Below, piece after piece: positions 7,912-18,471 of a stretch of 64,000 nt of DNA. The translations under genes and the position numbers were made by a program. Each line of letters begins with the position of its first letter. Positions within the stretch are counted from its first letter, which is position 1. The DNA is from Mycogone perniciosa (Eukaryota > Ascomycota > Sordariomycetes > Hypocreales > Hypocreaceae): positions 1-64,000 of the forward strand of contig JAOALB010000084.1 of NCBI GenBank assembly GCA_025331125.1. Direction: 5' to 3'. Under the pieces are notes generated by a model. That model made no database searches and was not told the DNA's origin. It was given only the letters and a program-made list of their open reading frames with translations.

Positions 7912-10164
7912 TTATCTTCCCTTGGGTCTCTTGACCGTCACCCCATTCGCACTCCCCCACACACTATCCATCACCTTCGCTGGAACTTTCCTTCCCTTCA
8001 ATCGCTGATCAACCAACCACGTTCCCACTACAAACTCCTTCCTGCCCAGCATCCCCAATCTCTCGCGATCAACCAGGTCCCAAATCTCAGCCAACTCATC
8101 ACCAGGTAACCTGGATCTCTTCCATATCTCGCGAACCACAATATTGACCACGTATTGCGACAAGTCCCTGTCAACACCACTGCCTACACTTGAGGATGGG
8201 CTACTCTGGGTAAGTAGCGCCCCGCGATTCGATGCCCATAGGGCTTCATATCGCTTCCTTTCTCGTGGCCGTATTTCCTCACGCCACCTCCTCCGCGATC
8301 CCTCGTGGTGGGCATGTTTCCCCTTGTTCAACTTGGCACGATGGCCCTTCTTGTGCCTCTCGGGTTCCTCGTCAGAGAGACTGAGAGGACCGCGAAGTGT
8401 CTGAAGCATACGGGGTGATCTCTGGCGTTTGGGCAAGTAGCCTGGGGAGAGTGAAGAACCAGTGTTGTGCGGCGTCAGGCGCGCGGAGGCAAGTGACCCG
8501 GCGACGATGGCATCAGCAAGGGAGTCAAGTTGTAGATTACCCGCATTTGCATTGGTAAGAGTAAGACGCTGCCTCGAAGCCAGAGGAGGCGAAGGGGGAG
8601 CGCTCACAACAGACTGCCTCCGAGCAGGGAGCGGGGGAGTCGGACGAGACTCAGCTCGCCGATCGGGCGTTGGGGGCATAGATCTGGCCGCTGGATGTGA
8701 TGTTAGGTTAATGTTAGATGGCGCATCCAAGTGGCTCTGTGGTCGACCACGATACATATCTTGCCCAAGCCTATTATTGCTCCCACGGGGCTGTGGAGGC
8801 GTAGGGGGGCGCTTCAGAGTAGGACTTCTTTTCAGCGGGTCCGGAGATGGAGATGATATAGTGTGGATAGAGGGACTGAGAGCAAGATGGGGGGACGTCA
8901 TAGGGCTCAATGGAGCCCTGGATATCCTAGCTGGCTGAGGAGATAGAACCTCGGTCATTGACCTCGCCATAAGGGGCTTGAGAGGCGGAGGGGTTGATGC
9001 TTGAAGTTCAGACAAAGATGCTTTCGGTTTGGATTGAGGAGTAGAGGGTGGTGGACTCCTTTCTTGACGTTGCGGCGTCACCAATACAATATTCGACCGA
9101 TTAATGCCACTAGATAAAGGGCTTGGCGGTGGTTTCTCCGTCAAAGTTGCTGGCGTTGATGGTTGTGAGATTGGAGTCATAGGTCGCCTTGGTGGTGCCG
9201 GCAGTTTTGGTGGCTGTGACTTGGGCGGCCCTTGCGGTGTTGTCTGAGGGATTGATGTAGGACTAGGTCTCCGAGGACTGGGTGATGCCGTCGTAGACTT
9301 TGGCCGATCGATACCGGCCGATGGCTTCGGCTTCGACTTCGGCTTCGGCTTCGAGGCTGTCACCGCTGCCGGGGCCGGACGAGGGTTCGCCAACTCCTCC
9401 GTTGGCGATCGCTTGGGCCGGGTTGCCTTTCCCGACCCTCCCGATCCCTCGGCCACAGACTCCGGAGGCGAGGCCCTGGATGCTGCCGCGGTCCTCTCTC
9501 CTCCCCTCGCCTTCTCAAACATCGAAATCAACGACCCCGTCGGCGCAATCGACCCCGAATCCACCACTGCCTCGAAGCTGCCCGCCTCGCTCATCCCCCC
9601 AACACTCCCCCGCCTGCGCACCTTACGCGAAGCAGATACAGGACTCGCACTACGACTCGCCGCCAACGTCGCCGCAATGAGACTCGTGCTCTTCGCGTCC
9701 GCTCTACCCACCGCCGACGCACCCGATGGCGCCACGCCCAACTGCGCGCCTTGACTAAGCGAACCCGCCGCCGTCGTTGCGCCACTGACACCAACCCTCC
9801 CCGCATGGAGACCCTGCGACCCCTGGAAGTGGTGCAGTTGGTACTGGGGCTCTACCTCGAGCGAGCTGTTACTACTCCTGCTTCCCAGGGCCAGCGCCAA
9901 TCCGCCACCGCCGCCTCGCGCTGATCGCGCTGCTGCTGGGCTTGTTGTTGTTCCTCTTCCCGCCGACGCCGAAGTCGCAGCCGTATAGGCGCCATTATCT
10001 CTCCCCGTCTGGCGTTGGTGATTGTGATTCTGATGGTGCTGATGGAACGAAGACGATGAAGACGACGGGGAGACGTGCTGCTGCTGCTGCTCGAGCTTCT
10101 GGTTTGAAAAGGCCAACGAGGCGCCTTTGAGTGCGACGGCGGCGTTATCGACGGGCTTCATCAC
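7912..10164 (-). CDS. IRS4: EH-domain protein, IRS4/TAX4 family
   Basis: Single-exon gene of 750 aa. Residues 1 to about 600 are disordered, with runs of Gln, Ser, Pro and Lys (SKPKPKSKPKP near 270) and many SP/TP and PPxP motifs. A basic segment (KKGHRAKLNKGKHAHH, about residue 605) precedes the C-terminal EH domain at about 665-745, recognisable by VVREIWKRSRLPGDELAEIWDL and GMLGRKEFVVGTWLVDQ. IRS4 and TAX4 of yeast carry a single C-terminal EH domain. They regulate phosphatidylinositol 4,5-bisphosphate levels, cell-wall integrity signalling and pexophagy, and loss of IRS4 alters rDNA silencing. The domain order here is the same. The start at MMKPVDNAA is the first in-frame ATG; using the second changes one residue. 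The name rests on architecture, not on a search. Confidence 0.82.
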   Translation of the reverse strand: MMKPVDNAAVALKGASLAFSNQKLEQQQQHVSPSSSSSSFHQHHQNHNHQRQTGRDNGAYTAATSASAGRGTTTSPAAARSARGGGGGLALALGSRSSNSSLEVEPQYQLHHFQGSQGLHAGRVGVSGATTAAGSLSQGAQLGVAPSGASAVGRADAKSTSLIAATLAASRSASPVSASRKVRRRGSVGGMSEAGSFEAVVDSGSIAPTGSLISMFEKARGGERTAAASRASPPESVAEGSGGSGKATRPKRSPTEELANPRPAPAAVTASKPKPKSKPKPSAGIDRPKSTTASPSPRRPSPTSIPQTTPQGPPKSQPPKLPAPPRRPMTPISQPSTPATLTEKPPPSPLSSGINRSNIVLVTPQRQERSPPPSTPQSKPKASLSELQASTPPPLKPLMARSMTEVLSPQPARISRAPLSPMTSPHLALSPSIHTISSPSPDPLKRSPTLKRPPTPPQPRGSNNRLGQDMYRGRPQSHLDAPSNINLTSHPAARSMPPTPDRRAESRPTPPLPARRQSVVSAPPSPPLASRQRLTLTNANAGNLQLDSLADAIVAGSLASARLTPHNTGSSLSPGYLPKRQRSPRMLQTLRGPLSLSDEEPERHKKGHRAKLNKGKHAHHEGSRRRWREEIRPRERKRYEALWASNRGALLTQSSPSSSVGSGVDRDLSQYVVNIVVREIWKRSRLPGDELAEIWDLVDRERLGMLGRKEFVVGTWLVDQRLKGRKVPAKVMDSVWGSANGVTVKRPKGR

Positions 10165-11387
10165 CGGGAAGAAGACGTGGGCCGAGACGTCATTAGAGGC
10201 AGAGATGGCGTCGTAATCATGCGCGCGTGGACATATCGACAGATATCGACGATAAAGAAACGAGTGAAGAAAGAATGTATGTATACAGATATAAAGATAG
10301 AGAGAGAGGACGAAAAGGATGGAGGCGACAGCCGCCCAGTAGTAGTAGTGGTGGTGCTAGCAGCAGAACGGAAATGAGATGGGGAATATCAATACATAAG
10401 CACGTCGGCCAAGATGACGGACGATACGGAGGATTGGGAGGAGTTCTGCAGCTGCAGCCATGCAGGGGCTCAACTCAGCGGCTCGGCCAAGGTTTCAGGG
10501 CTGAGACAGCGGGCTAACGGCCTAACAGAATGCCACCCGCCAGTAAAAAAGCCACGCGTAACGCTATTTGAACTCGGTTGTGTCAACAGTCCATCGCTTT
10601 GGTCTTCAAAGAGATCATGAAAAAAAGAGTCGAAATCTCATTGGAATACTAATGAATACGAATATTATGGAGCACTCTGTCAGTTGTTCGTATTCACCAC
10701 TCAGGTCAATAGAGGCGACAAGGCCGAGACCGTCAATACGTCATAGCGATCGATGCCCCATGTAAACAGACAACAGACAACCCTCCAGTTCCAGGTATCA
10801 GACCCCATCTTCACGTCTTCATGCGACCAGATGCTCACAATATCGAACAACAAAATGGCGTATCCATTTGCCAGACAGTAAAAACACGGAGAGACCCTCT
10901 CTACCATTCCAATGTACAGCAGCCAACGCCGGCCTCCTTTTACGCCTTCCGGTGCCGTTCGCTTTCTCCCCGCTCTGCTCCCATTATCCCAACCATATCG
11001 AAACAACAAGACAAGTAGAGGAGCAACCCAAAATAACATCAGCCCCTTTACCGCGAATTATGCACGCATTCAGCCAGTGCCAATATCACAAAAAGGAAAA
11101 AGAGACCGTCTTCAGATAATAGACAGGAAAACCCAATCCAGGAGCCAAATGTCACACAAGTAGAAGAAAAGGAATAGAGGGAGAAACAACAGAGCCGCGC
11201 CGCTTGTGGAACAAGTCCACCATGTTGTCATGAGATGTCCGGCATCATCATCAGCTTCGTGGAATCTCGTCGCAGAGTAGCAACAAATGGTCTTCAACGC
11301 CGTTCTCATCTTCGCCGCCATTAGATTGGCCGTAAAGGTGTTAAGTATGGAGAGCAAGCACAGAGAAAAATCTTGAGGTAAGCCACA
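10165..11387. other. Intergenic between IRS4 and ASE1
   Basis: Carries the IRS4 promoter side and the ASE1 3' end. Short GTAGTAGTAGTGGTGG repeats lie near 10340. I see no additional gene, RNA or dispersed repeat. Confidence 0.45.
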
Positions 11388-13807
11388 TTAGAATGCATCC
11401 TCGTCAGTCCATTCACTCCCTGAGATGATTCGGTTGCCATCTTGGTCAATCATCACCGGCAGTACATGGCCTGCGGTCATCCCTCGTGTACGCTTCGACA
11501 TGCTGTTCGTCGGTCGGTGGCCATGCTCCGGCTCTACTCGCTTGCTCTGAGCAGCTCGAAGCTTCTCATAGTATGCGTCTGATACATCTGGTTCTGGCTC
11601 GCTAGTGTCATCATACGTCTCCCAATTCTCGGACCCGGAGATAGCGGTGGACGCATATGATGTGTTGGATATTTGCCTTGGCGGGGGAGCTTGAGGATAT
11701 TGTGGCGCCATTCGGATCGAAGCATAGCGGTCATCGTATTTATCCTCATAGTAACTCTGTTGTCGATGATGTGACATGCTCGAGTCTGACCGCATCACTC
11801 TGATCACCTGCGGCCGATCATCATAGACGTCTTCGGGCTCCACAGCACGAATAATGTTTGAATCCAATCCCGCTGATTTGTACGGGTTCACTGGTGTCTC
11901 CAGCTCTGGGACAGACCTCAAGTCTCGCATCTTCGGTGGTGGAGCTCTTATCGGGGCGCCGTTCCGCAACGTTTCGCCTCTCGACTGTGGCTGCGCTCTG
12001 GCTCGCTCTGGCGAGTTACCCCCGTGTTTCAGGTTGGCTAGAGGAACTCTAGCCGGTATTCTAGACGGACTGCCGGGGCCTTTTGCGACTGCTGCCGGGG
12101 GTTGTTGGGCTTGAGGCTTCTTTCCTGCAGGTCCACTTGCTGTAGGCGTCTTTGTCATTGACCGGGGGGGTATTGACTTGGGAGCAGTGGTCTTTGTTGC
12201 TGTTGTCGGCGCTGACTTCGGCGCCTTAACAGTTGGGGGAGGGCCAGCGGGTGTCTTGGACCGAGCAGTTGGAGCTGATTTTTTGGAATCTTCCAACTCT
12301 AGCTCATCAAGATAACGCTCTCCAAACACGAGGAATGGTTGCCCATACTCGTCTTCCCACTCCTCAAGAACCTTGCGTACCTCGACTGTCACCTTGGGCA
12401 GTTCCTTGGCAATGCGCTTACGCATCTTCTCTTCGCGGAGGAGCTTTCCAGGGTCCCGCTTCTCACCCTTCTGGCCACGCATCATGAGACGAGATGCATC
12501 CTGACTCGAGGTGACGAGCTCGTCGCGTTCCTTGATCAAGTTCTTGTGTCTATCAATCAAAGACAGTGTCGGCGCTCGTTGCTCCCTCAGCGCTTCCAGC
12601 CTCGCTACTTCGCGCTCGTGGGCCTCAAGGAGTGCATCACTGTAGACATCGGAAAACGCGGGTGTAAACTCGAGCATTTCGTCTTCGCAAAAGTATAGTG
12701 TGTCCCATAGCTCTTGAAGCTTGATACGCGAGTCCTCAACAAAGAGGTGGAGGTTCTGGCGTTTCAATTCATTCAATCGGTCAAGCTCGTCTTCGAATTC
12801 GTTGATCTGGCGGACACCGCAGCCTCTGTTTTGGTTCAGGAACACCTTGGTCTCCGCTTCGTCAACACCCAGCTTCTCCCAAAGAGCCTCAACGGCGGCC
12901 TTCAGATCGCGTAACCGCTTCTCACGGTTCTTCTTTTCCTCTGAAAGCTTGTCACGTTTGGCTTGCAGCCTCTTGACGTCTTCCTCGTGAAGGCCGAGCT
13001 GCTCTGGAGCGTCCCGGTAGTATTTGACAATAGCGCCATCTTGTTGTGCTTGGGGGATGCCCAGTTCAACCCATAGTTGAATGATCTGGTCGCCTAGCGT
13101 TTGCACCGATGCAAGCCGGCGGGTGTACTCTTCATACACGCGCGTGAACTCGACATCGAGGCGATCGACATAAGATGGTGAGAGGTCAAATGTCGGAGGG
13201 ATGGATTGGTTGGGGCCCGTGGGCGGAAGGGCAATTTGGACAAATGTTGGTTCAAGATGTGATGAATAAGACTCGAGGGCTTCGACAAGCTCTGTGAAAC
13301 CATATTAGCCATCATGCACACCTCAGTAAACGAGGGAAGTTGATTGGGGTTTGCATACTCTTTACTTGCTCGAAGCGCTCCTTGTGGAGTCTGTGGATCT
13401 GGTTGTGCTTCTCCCTGAGAACTTGCAGGCATCGTGTCAAGGGATACGTGATTTTGATGTCGTCATCGTCCGAGTAGTCTCTGCGGTGCTTGGGGTCTTC
13501 GAGTGATGATTCCATCTGCCGGATTGTTGTGATCATTTTCTTGGCCTCATCGACCATTTCCTTTTTCTCTGCCGTGACGAGGCGGACTTGACTGTTCAGT
13601 GCCTCTGACAGAGCTGCAAACAGCTGTCAAGCAATACATGTCAGTACATCCCTGCCAACCGCGAGGGTCATTGATGTGCCGATCATGGAACCCTACCTCT
13701 GATTCCCGAGCCTCACGCTCATGGTTAGGCACTCCAATCTCGTCAAACAGGCCATGCAGCTGGCCAATACTGTTGTTGACCTGCTGGGCGAGATAGCTAG
13801 TATCCAT
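11388..13807 (-). CDS. ASE1: Microtubule-bundling spindle midzone protein, Ase1/PRC1/MAP65 family
   Basis: Exons 13807-13697, 13623-13359 and 13291-11388 give 759 aa. The first junction is phase 0 and the second joins EQVK to KLVEALESY with one base carried over. The N-terminal half is predicted coiled coil with the family segments LHGLFDEIGVP, MITTIRQMESSL and VELGIPQ. The microtubule-binding spectrin-like block around residues 390-440 contains MRKRIAKELPKVT and LEEWEDEYGQPFLVFG. The C-terminal third is disordered and basic. Family members form antiparallel homodimers that bundle overlapping microtubules in the anaphase midzone and are controlled by Cdk1; several SP and TP sites in the tail fit this, though site use is inference. 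Confidence 0.92.
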
Positions 13808-15145
13808 GACAAACAGAGTCGATCGCCCCGAGGCGACGAAGGCGAGTCACACGCAGTCAGGGTAGGGCCCGTGCCGCCAAGCCTGTGATGTCGAGGTATG
13901 TATGATGTACAGGACAGGTACGGAGTATGTGTTTCGCGTCTAGAAATGCGTGGTGGTGATAAATGCGCGGGGTCTCCCCTTTGTGTGTCACTGGACTCGG
14001 GGGGAGAAGGTCGATGTTGTTTACTGATATAGTACGCTGGCGTCTCGTCGGGTCGTCGGTCGGCAAAAGTCGTCGTCGGAAGAGTCAGAAGAGCATCATA
14101 TGAGTGACTGCGAATTCGAATTCGCCGCAATCCATCGACGCGCCGAGTGGAATTGGGGATTATGAAGTGCTCTGAGACAACTTGCGTGAGGAGGCAATGG
14201 GGAGATTCACGCCAATATGACCATTTGGATGAAGCGACTCCACTGTTTAGCCGGGTTCTGGTGTTGCTAGGACAACGGGGTTTTGCTATTTTGAGGCACT
14301 TGCAGGGCTTCTGTGCAGTATGATTGGCTGCTTCAGGGTTTCCGAACCCAGGCCCTGCTGGCCTATCATGCGCCCCGCCGAGACCTCTGGGTTCAAGCCC
14401 ACCAATCAAAGGCCAGTTGGTCACTGGCCCTGATGATTTCATCAAAACTTGCCCTGGCTGGACAGAAACCGGTGGTTTCCGATCTCTTTTATACGGAGTA
14501 GTCGTAGGTCAAAATCCCTTCTATACTAGTTCTCTCCGAAGTGTAGTCATTCCAAATCAAAACATACGAGTATGTATACGAGTACTAGTATCCGGCTTGC
14601 CAACTGAATACATACACTGAATAGTATCCCCATGATGGATATGCACGTCGCCTACCTTGCAATATAATTGGCGTTTATTCCAGACATAACCCTGCACGGC
14701 CCCCCATTGGATGCATGCGATTCATGCACCTTTGTTTACTCCCTGCTCTGTGCACATGCATGAATGCCTCCGATGTGGAGATTCGGAAAAATGATCGAGA
14801 CGCATGCGAACAAATCTGGTCACTTGAGATTGCTCATGCAGGGAGGTTTTCAGCCATACTTCCTAACTCGGCGGCAGCCTGCGATGTCTCATGGATGTCT
14901 CCAACGCGGCGTCAAAATTATTCATTTAATTTATCCAGCCCAGACCCAGCCTTTCATCTCAACTGTTCCGTCTTGATCCACAGCAGTTGTGCCCGCTGAC
15001 CAGGTGTAACCCTGCTATTCATAATTGCAGCCCGTGTCGGCTGCATTACCCATGCTGTTCGAAGTCCAAGCTGAAGTTGCCAAGAGAGCCCAAAAAAAAA
15101 GAATCATCACAATCCTCAAAAACATTCTCCAAAAAAAGAAGTCTT
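13808..15145. other. Intergenic, no gene seen
   Basis: The ASE1 promoter side is at the left. TACGGAGTA copies lie at 13919-13927 and 14492-14500, with several CGAGTA/TACTAG variants around 14565-14595. A long reverse frame overlapping 13693-14445 has no recognisable product. The A-rich run just before the tRNA (15090-15138) is its likely termination region. Confidence 0.4.
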
Positions 15146-15228
15146 CTCCGATACTGGGAATCGAACCCAGGGCTGCTCGGCACTCGAATGATGAGAGCGA
15201 GCGATGTTAGCCACTACACCATATCGGA
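15146..15228 (-). tRNA. tRNA-Glu (CTC) with an 11-nt intron
   Basis: The acceptor stem TCCGATA pairs perfectly with TATCGGA. The D stem is GTGT/ACAT, the anticodon stem GCTCG/CGAGC and the T arm CTGGG-TTCGATT-CCCAG. The seven-base loop is complete only if an 11-base insert (TCATTCGAGTG) is removed after position 37, the canonical site cut by tRNA splicing endonuclease. This leaves loop CTCTCAC with anticodon CTC. Confidence 0.93.
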
Positions 15229-15360
15229 TATGATGCTATGCCGACTGGCAAGTTCCACGCAACTATCAGCGTCTCCCGTTCCATGGCAATGTTGTTCTAG
15301 GGTAGGAAGTTGACCAGTCTTGGTCACATCTTCAGAACTCCGACATGTCTGGCTCCGGGA

Positions 15361-16213
15361 TCAGAGCTGAATCTCATCAAGCTTGACCAAGGCGTTTTCA
15401 ATCAGCCTGGCGCTAATTATAATACCGTTTTCATCTAGTATGTCCGTATTTTCGCCAAAGTCGCCCTCATCCTGGCAGGTCAAACATGTTTCGACAATAG
15501 TTGTGTACAAATCACCCATACGCGACGGGGGTCTTGATCTCGCCATATCCACTAGGTGCTCTTTGATTCGCATAGAATTTTCCAGAATTTCACTGTCCTG
15601 GAACATGGAGCCGTTCACGTCCAACCCTAATGTGGTGGATAGTGCTGGGGTGTCACCGTTCTCATAATTTACGAAAGACTGCCATAGGCCTAGCTCCAAA
15701 AGACACCCCGAGGCTATATATATTATGCTGTATAGTGTATTTCTCGTACTGTTGTATCCTCTGTCGCTGGGGGTGTTGATATAAGTTGTGTACCCAAGCA
15801 TCGTCACCATTGCAATTCGTTGGAAGATTGACTCCGCGAAAAGAGTCGAAGCTAAGTAAGCATACGGACCCAATCTTCGACTGCAACTCCGGGAAGACTA
15901 AAATCGTCTCGGGGTGGATGTTCTTGTGAACAAAGTCGCTTGCGTGGATAAAGCTAACTGCCCTGGCTAGTTAACGTGCAATAGCCACCACGCGGGTTAA
16001 GCTGACATTCGATGTCTCCAGCAGTTGTTGACGGAGGGTGGTGGGCTGGTTTGTTTTGCCATCCATGGAAAAACCGAGACCAATCGAGGAGAGCTGTTTC
16101 GTCGCAGCTTCCTTGAGCTTTGTTGAGTTATGGAAAGAGAGTGGTCCCCTGGTTGCTGGATCGATTTGCCTGGGCTTAGCCAGAAACTCGGCATAGTTGG
16201 CAGATTCCCGTAC
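15361..16213 (-). pseudogene. Decayed C-terminal kinase-like region of a HeLo/prion-inhibition-type protein
   Basis: Read right to left, the frame starts around SVRESANYAEFLAKPRQIDP and carries FHNSTKLKEAA and LTRVVAIAR. It then meets TAA at 15973-15971 exactly where relatives have Gln (IARQLARAV). The same frame continues with SFIHASDFVHKNIHPETIL, NLYQHPQRQ and HNIYSLGV. Near 15705 it jumps to another frame for CLLELGLWQSFV. The end, YTTIVETCLTC then DFGENTDILDENGIIIS, matches the typical closing segment of these fungal proteins. One nonsense change plus one indel show a dead gene. Relatives couple an N-terminal HeLo domain (cell-death or incompatibility type) to a kinase-like fold. No N-terminal HeLo part is visible here. 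Family naming is from memory of conserved wording. Confidence 0.68.
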
Positions 16214-16224
16214 GCTGCACCCAT

Positions 16225-17774
16225 TCAACCTAATAGGTAGGGCCATTGACTACCAGACTTCCGAGCGATACACTCTTCCGTTACCCGCTTCAGGTGTGGA
16301 ATTGCTTCTTCATACCGCCCACTCTTCATCAATTGCTCTGCGATCTGGAGGCGTAGTAAATGGATTTCCTCAAGCAGACTGTCGGTCGTATCGAGTAAGG
16401 GTTTCGACAAGGAGGTAAGGAGTTTTGGGTGGGCTTCGGTTCCATAAAGAATAGAAGCACGGGAATTTTGAGGAGGTATTGACGTGGTATTTGTGCTCCA
16501 GGATGCTGATGCCTGCGTGGGCTGCGCCTTAATGATGATGTCTTCTCTGTCATCACTTGTGTTTGCCCCGGCAACTCTTGATAGTGAGAATTTTTTGTCA
16601 GATTGGCTTATTAAGATATCATGAGACGACTTACTCCTTCTCAGAAGCCACCATAGAGATGGCCACGTCTTTTATCCATGGATCATCCCGACACCTCCAA
16701 GCCGTCGGTCTGTGTTTTGGTTCCGGAGACAACAACTTAACGATGAACGCCTCAGCGACACCCGATGCTCCATGAGAATGCAGGCCCCGTACCGGGAACG
16801 GAGTCTTCCCCGCAACATAATCCAGCTTGTCTGAGAAATATGGAAATGGTATCTCATTCGTAAGAAGCTGGTAGGCTATCGCACCCAGTGCCCAAATGTC
16901 GATTGAGAAGTCCGTCGATCTTATTTTGTCGTCGGCTTGCTCTGGCGCTGCATAGGCATCCGTTCCTCGTGCTGCCGTAGAAGTGACAGGACCAGCCTCC
17001 AATGGTCTTCGCTTGGAGATGCCAAAGTCGGCAATCTTGACGAACCAGGCGGGCTCCTTGGTGACAACCATGATGTTCTAGTAAAGTCAGCTCCAGAGAC
17101 TCGATGCCGGTCGATTACTCCAATAGCATTCCATAACTTACGGCTGGTTTAAAGTCGCGATGAACAAAGCCATTTTCGTGCATGTACATGAGGCCCTCCG
17201 AAAGTTGACAAGCAATCTGCTGCACCTGAGCTTCAGGTAGAGGCCGACCAAGGTGCCGCGAGAGATCACTAAGTTCAAAGCATTCCATAGCGATGAAGAC
17301 AAAGGCGTCACTCTCGAACCAGCCATCGGATCGCACGAAACAATGTGAATACTGTCAATTGCAGTCAGTAAGAGAGTTCTCAAGCCTACGGCTATTTCGC
17401 AGACCAGCCTTTGGATGTGAGAATTTTAAGATGGCATCTAGCTCTCTTCCATAGTAGAGGTTTGCGCATTCCAACTTGAATTTACTAATCTTCTTCACGG
17501 CCCGTAGGCGAGAGCCATCTTCCTTGCATCGCTCGCGATATACACATCCAAAAGTGCCGCTGCCGAGAAGGCTCTCGCGGACCCAATGCTCGACTATGCG
17601 AATTCGTCGGTCCTGGGCTGTTCTTCCAGCTTTGTAGCTCACATGTTGCGTAACCGAGCCAGAGGTATTGGTTTCAATCTTGGAATCTAGTACCAAATCT
17701 GACAGGGGGTGAATTTGCACCATCTTTTCTGTTGGTGAAGCCTGAGATGGCTTGGTTATAGTCACTCGAACCAT
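16225..17774 (-). CDS. Protein Ser/Thr kinase with short TPR-like tail, possibly truncated
   Basis: Exons 17774-17409, 17351-17142, 17077-16635 and 16576-16225 give 456 aa. The kinase motifs are all present: the Gly-rich loop LLGSGTFGCVY, the Lys in RAVKKISK, HRDFKPAN in the catalytic loop (split by intron 2), ADFGIS, YAAPEQ and DIWALGAIAYQLL. The enzyme therefore looks catalytically competent. After the kinase comes a linker, then LLRLQIAEQLMKSGRYEEAIPHLKRV, one TPR-like hairpin. Homologous proteins usually continue with more repeats; here the frame stops at once and a kinase-like pseudogene begins 12 bases on. Intron 1 needs a GC donor (AAG then GCTGGT), because the flanking GT choices break the frame. 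It may be functional, recently truncated, or on the way to decay. Confidence 0.66.
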
Positions 17775-18139
17775 GGAGGGAAAAGAGGTTGGATTCGTTA
17801 CTAGGAAGCCTTGAAGCTAGGAACAAGTCGGCTCTGAAGCAGAAAATAGAGTCTCTAGGGAAAAGTAGATGTAAGTATTTTGCGGCAAGCAAATTCGGTG
17901 GCCACTCCATCGTCGGTCTATAACTTGGGAGAATATTGGGAGTCAATCGTTGGGATCTAAGAATAGAAGCAAACCCGGCGGATCAAATGTGAATTGATGC
18001 CCAGCAGCCTGATTGGAGATGGGCGAACGAGAAGAGAGAAATGTTTCAATAGTACTCCGTAACTGAATCTTGTTGGGCGGCAAGGCTGCAGCAAGGGATA
18101 TATGTCTGACATTGGTCCACGTCAACAAGACCCCAAAAG
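17775..18139. other. Upstream region of the kinase gene
   Basis: No gene is seen. One TACTCCGTA lies at 18053-18061, just before the 16-mer array. Confidence 0.4.
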
Positions 18140-18340
18140 CAGTTATGTAGCTAACTGCTAAACGTCTCCAGGGAAGGCTAAAAATGCAGTGCATGCTGCA
18201 TGGAGTCCTAAATTTAATCCGTAGTTCGATAACTGACCAGGGTGGACTAAAAATTCAGTGCAATGAGGATAAAGCCTCAAAAAGCAGCTAGCTAGCTGCT
18301 CAACGTCTCTGGGGAGGGCTAAAAATGCAGTGCAGTATCC
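18140..18340. repeat. Short tandem array built on the dispersed 16-mer
   Basis: Three units spaced 69 and 72 bases apart carry CTAAAAATGCAGTGCA at 18178-18193 and 18319-18334 and the variant CTAAAAATTCAGTGCA at 18247-18262. The two exact units also share the preceding 25-30 bases (GCTAACTGCTAAACGTCTCC versus GCTAGCTGCTCAACGTCTCT). A perfect 18-base palindrome, AGCAGCTAGCTAGCTGCT, lies at 18283-18300. No transposase or target duplication is visible. It lies between the 3' end of the transcription factor gene and the kinase promoter. Confidence 0.75.
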
Positions 18341-18471
18341 ATGGCTGGCCGTGCATGGTGGGCGACAGCCCGAGCACAGCCAAGCGATGAGCCGAACCAC
18401 CAGAGCGACAAGCCACAAGTCCACCAGCTGACAAGAAAACAAGTACCTATCATAGCGTTCATCACCATAAT

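Noticed and set aside
8462..8938. 158-codon plus-strand frame inside IRS4
   Set aside because: Antisense shadow in GC-rich, low-complexity coding sequence.
13693..14445. 250-codon minus-strand frame overlapping ASE1 exon 1
   Set aside because: ASE1 is read in another frame there with clear family similarity; the long frame extends into its promoter.
18140..18340. Possible CRISPR-like array
   Set aside because: Only three degenerate units with related spacers in a eukaryotic genome and no cas genes.
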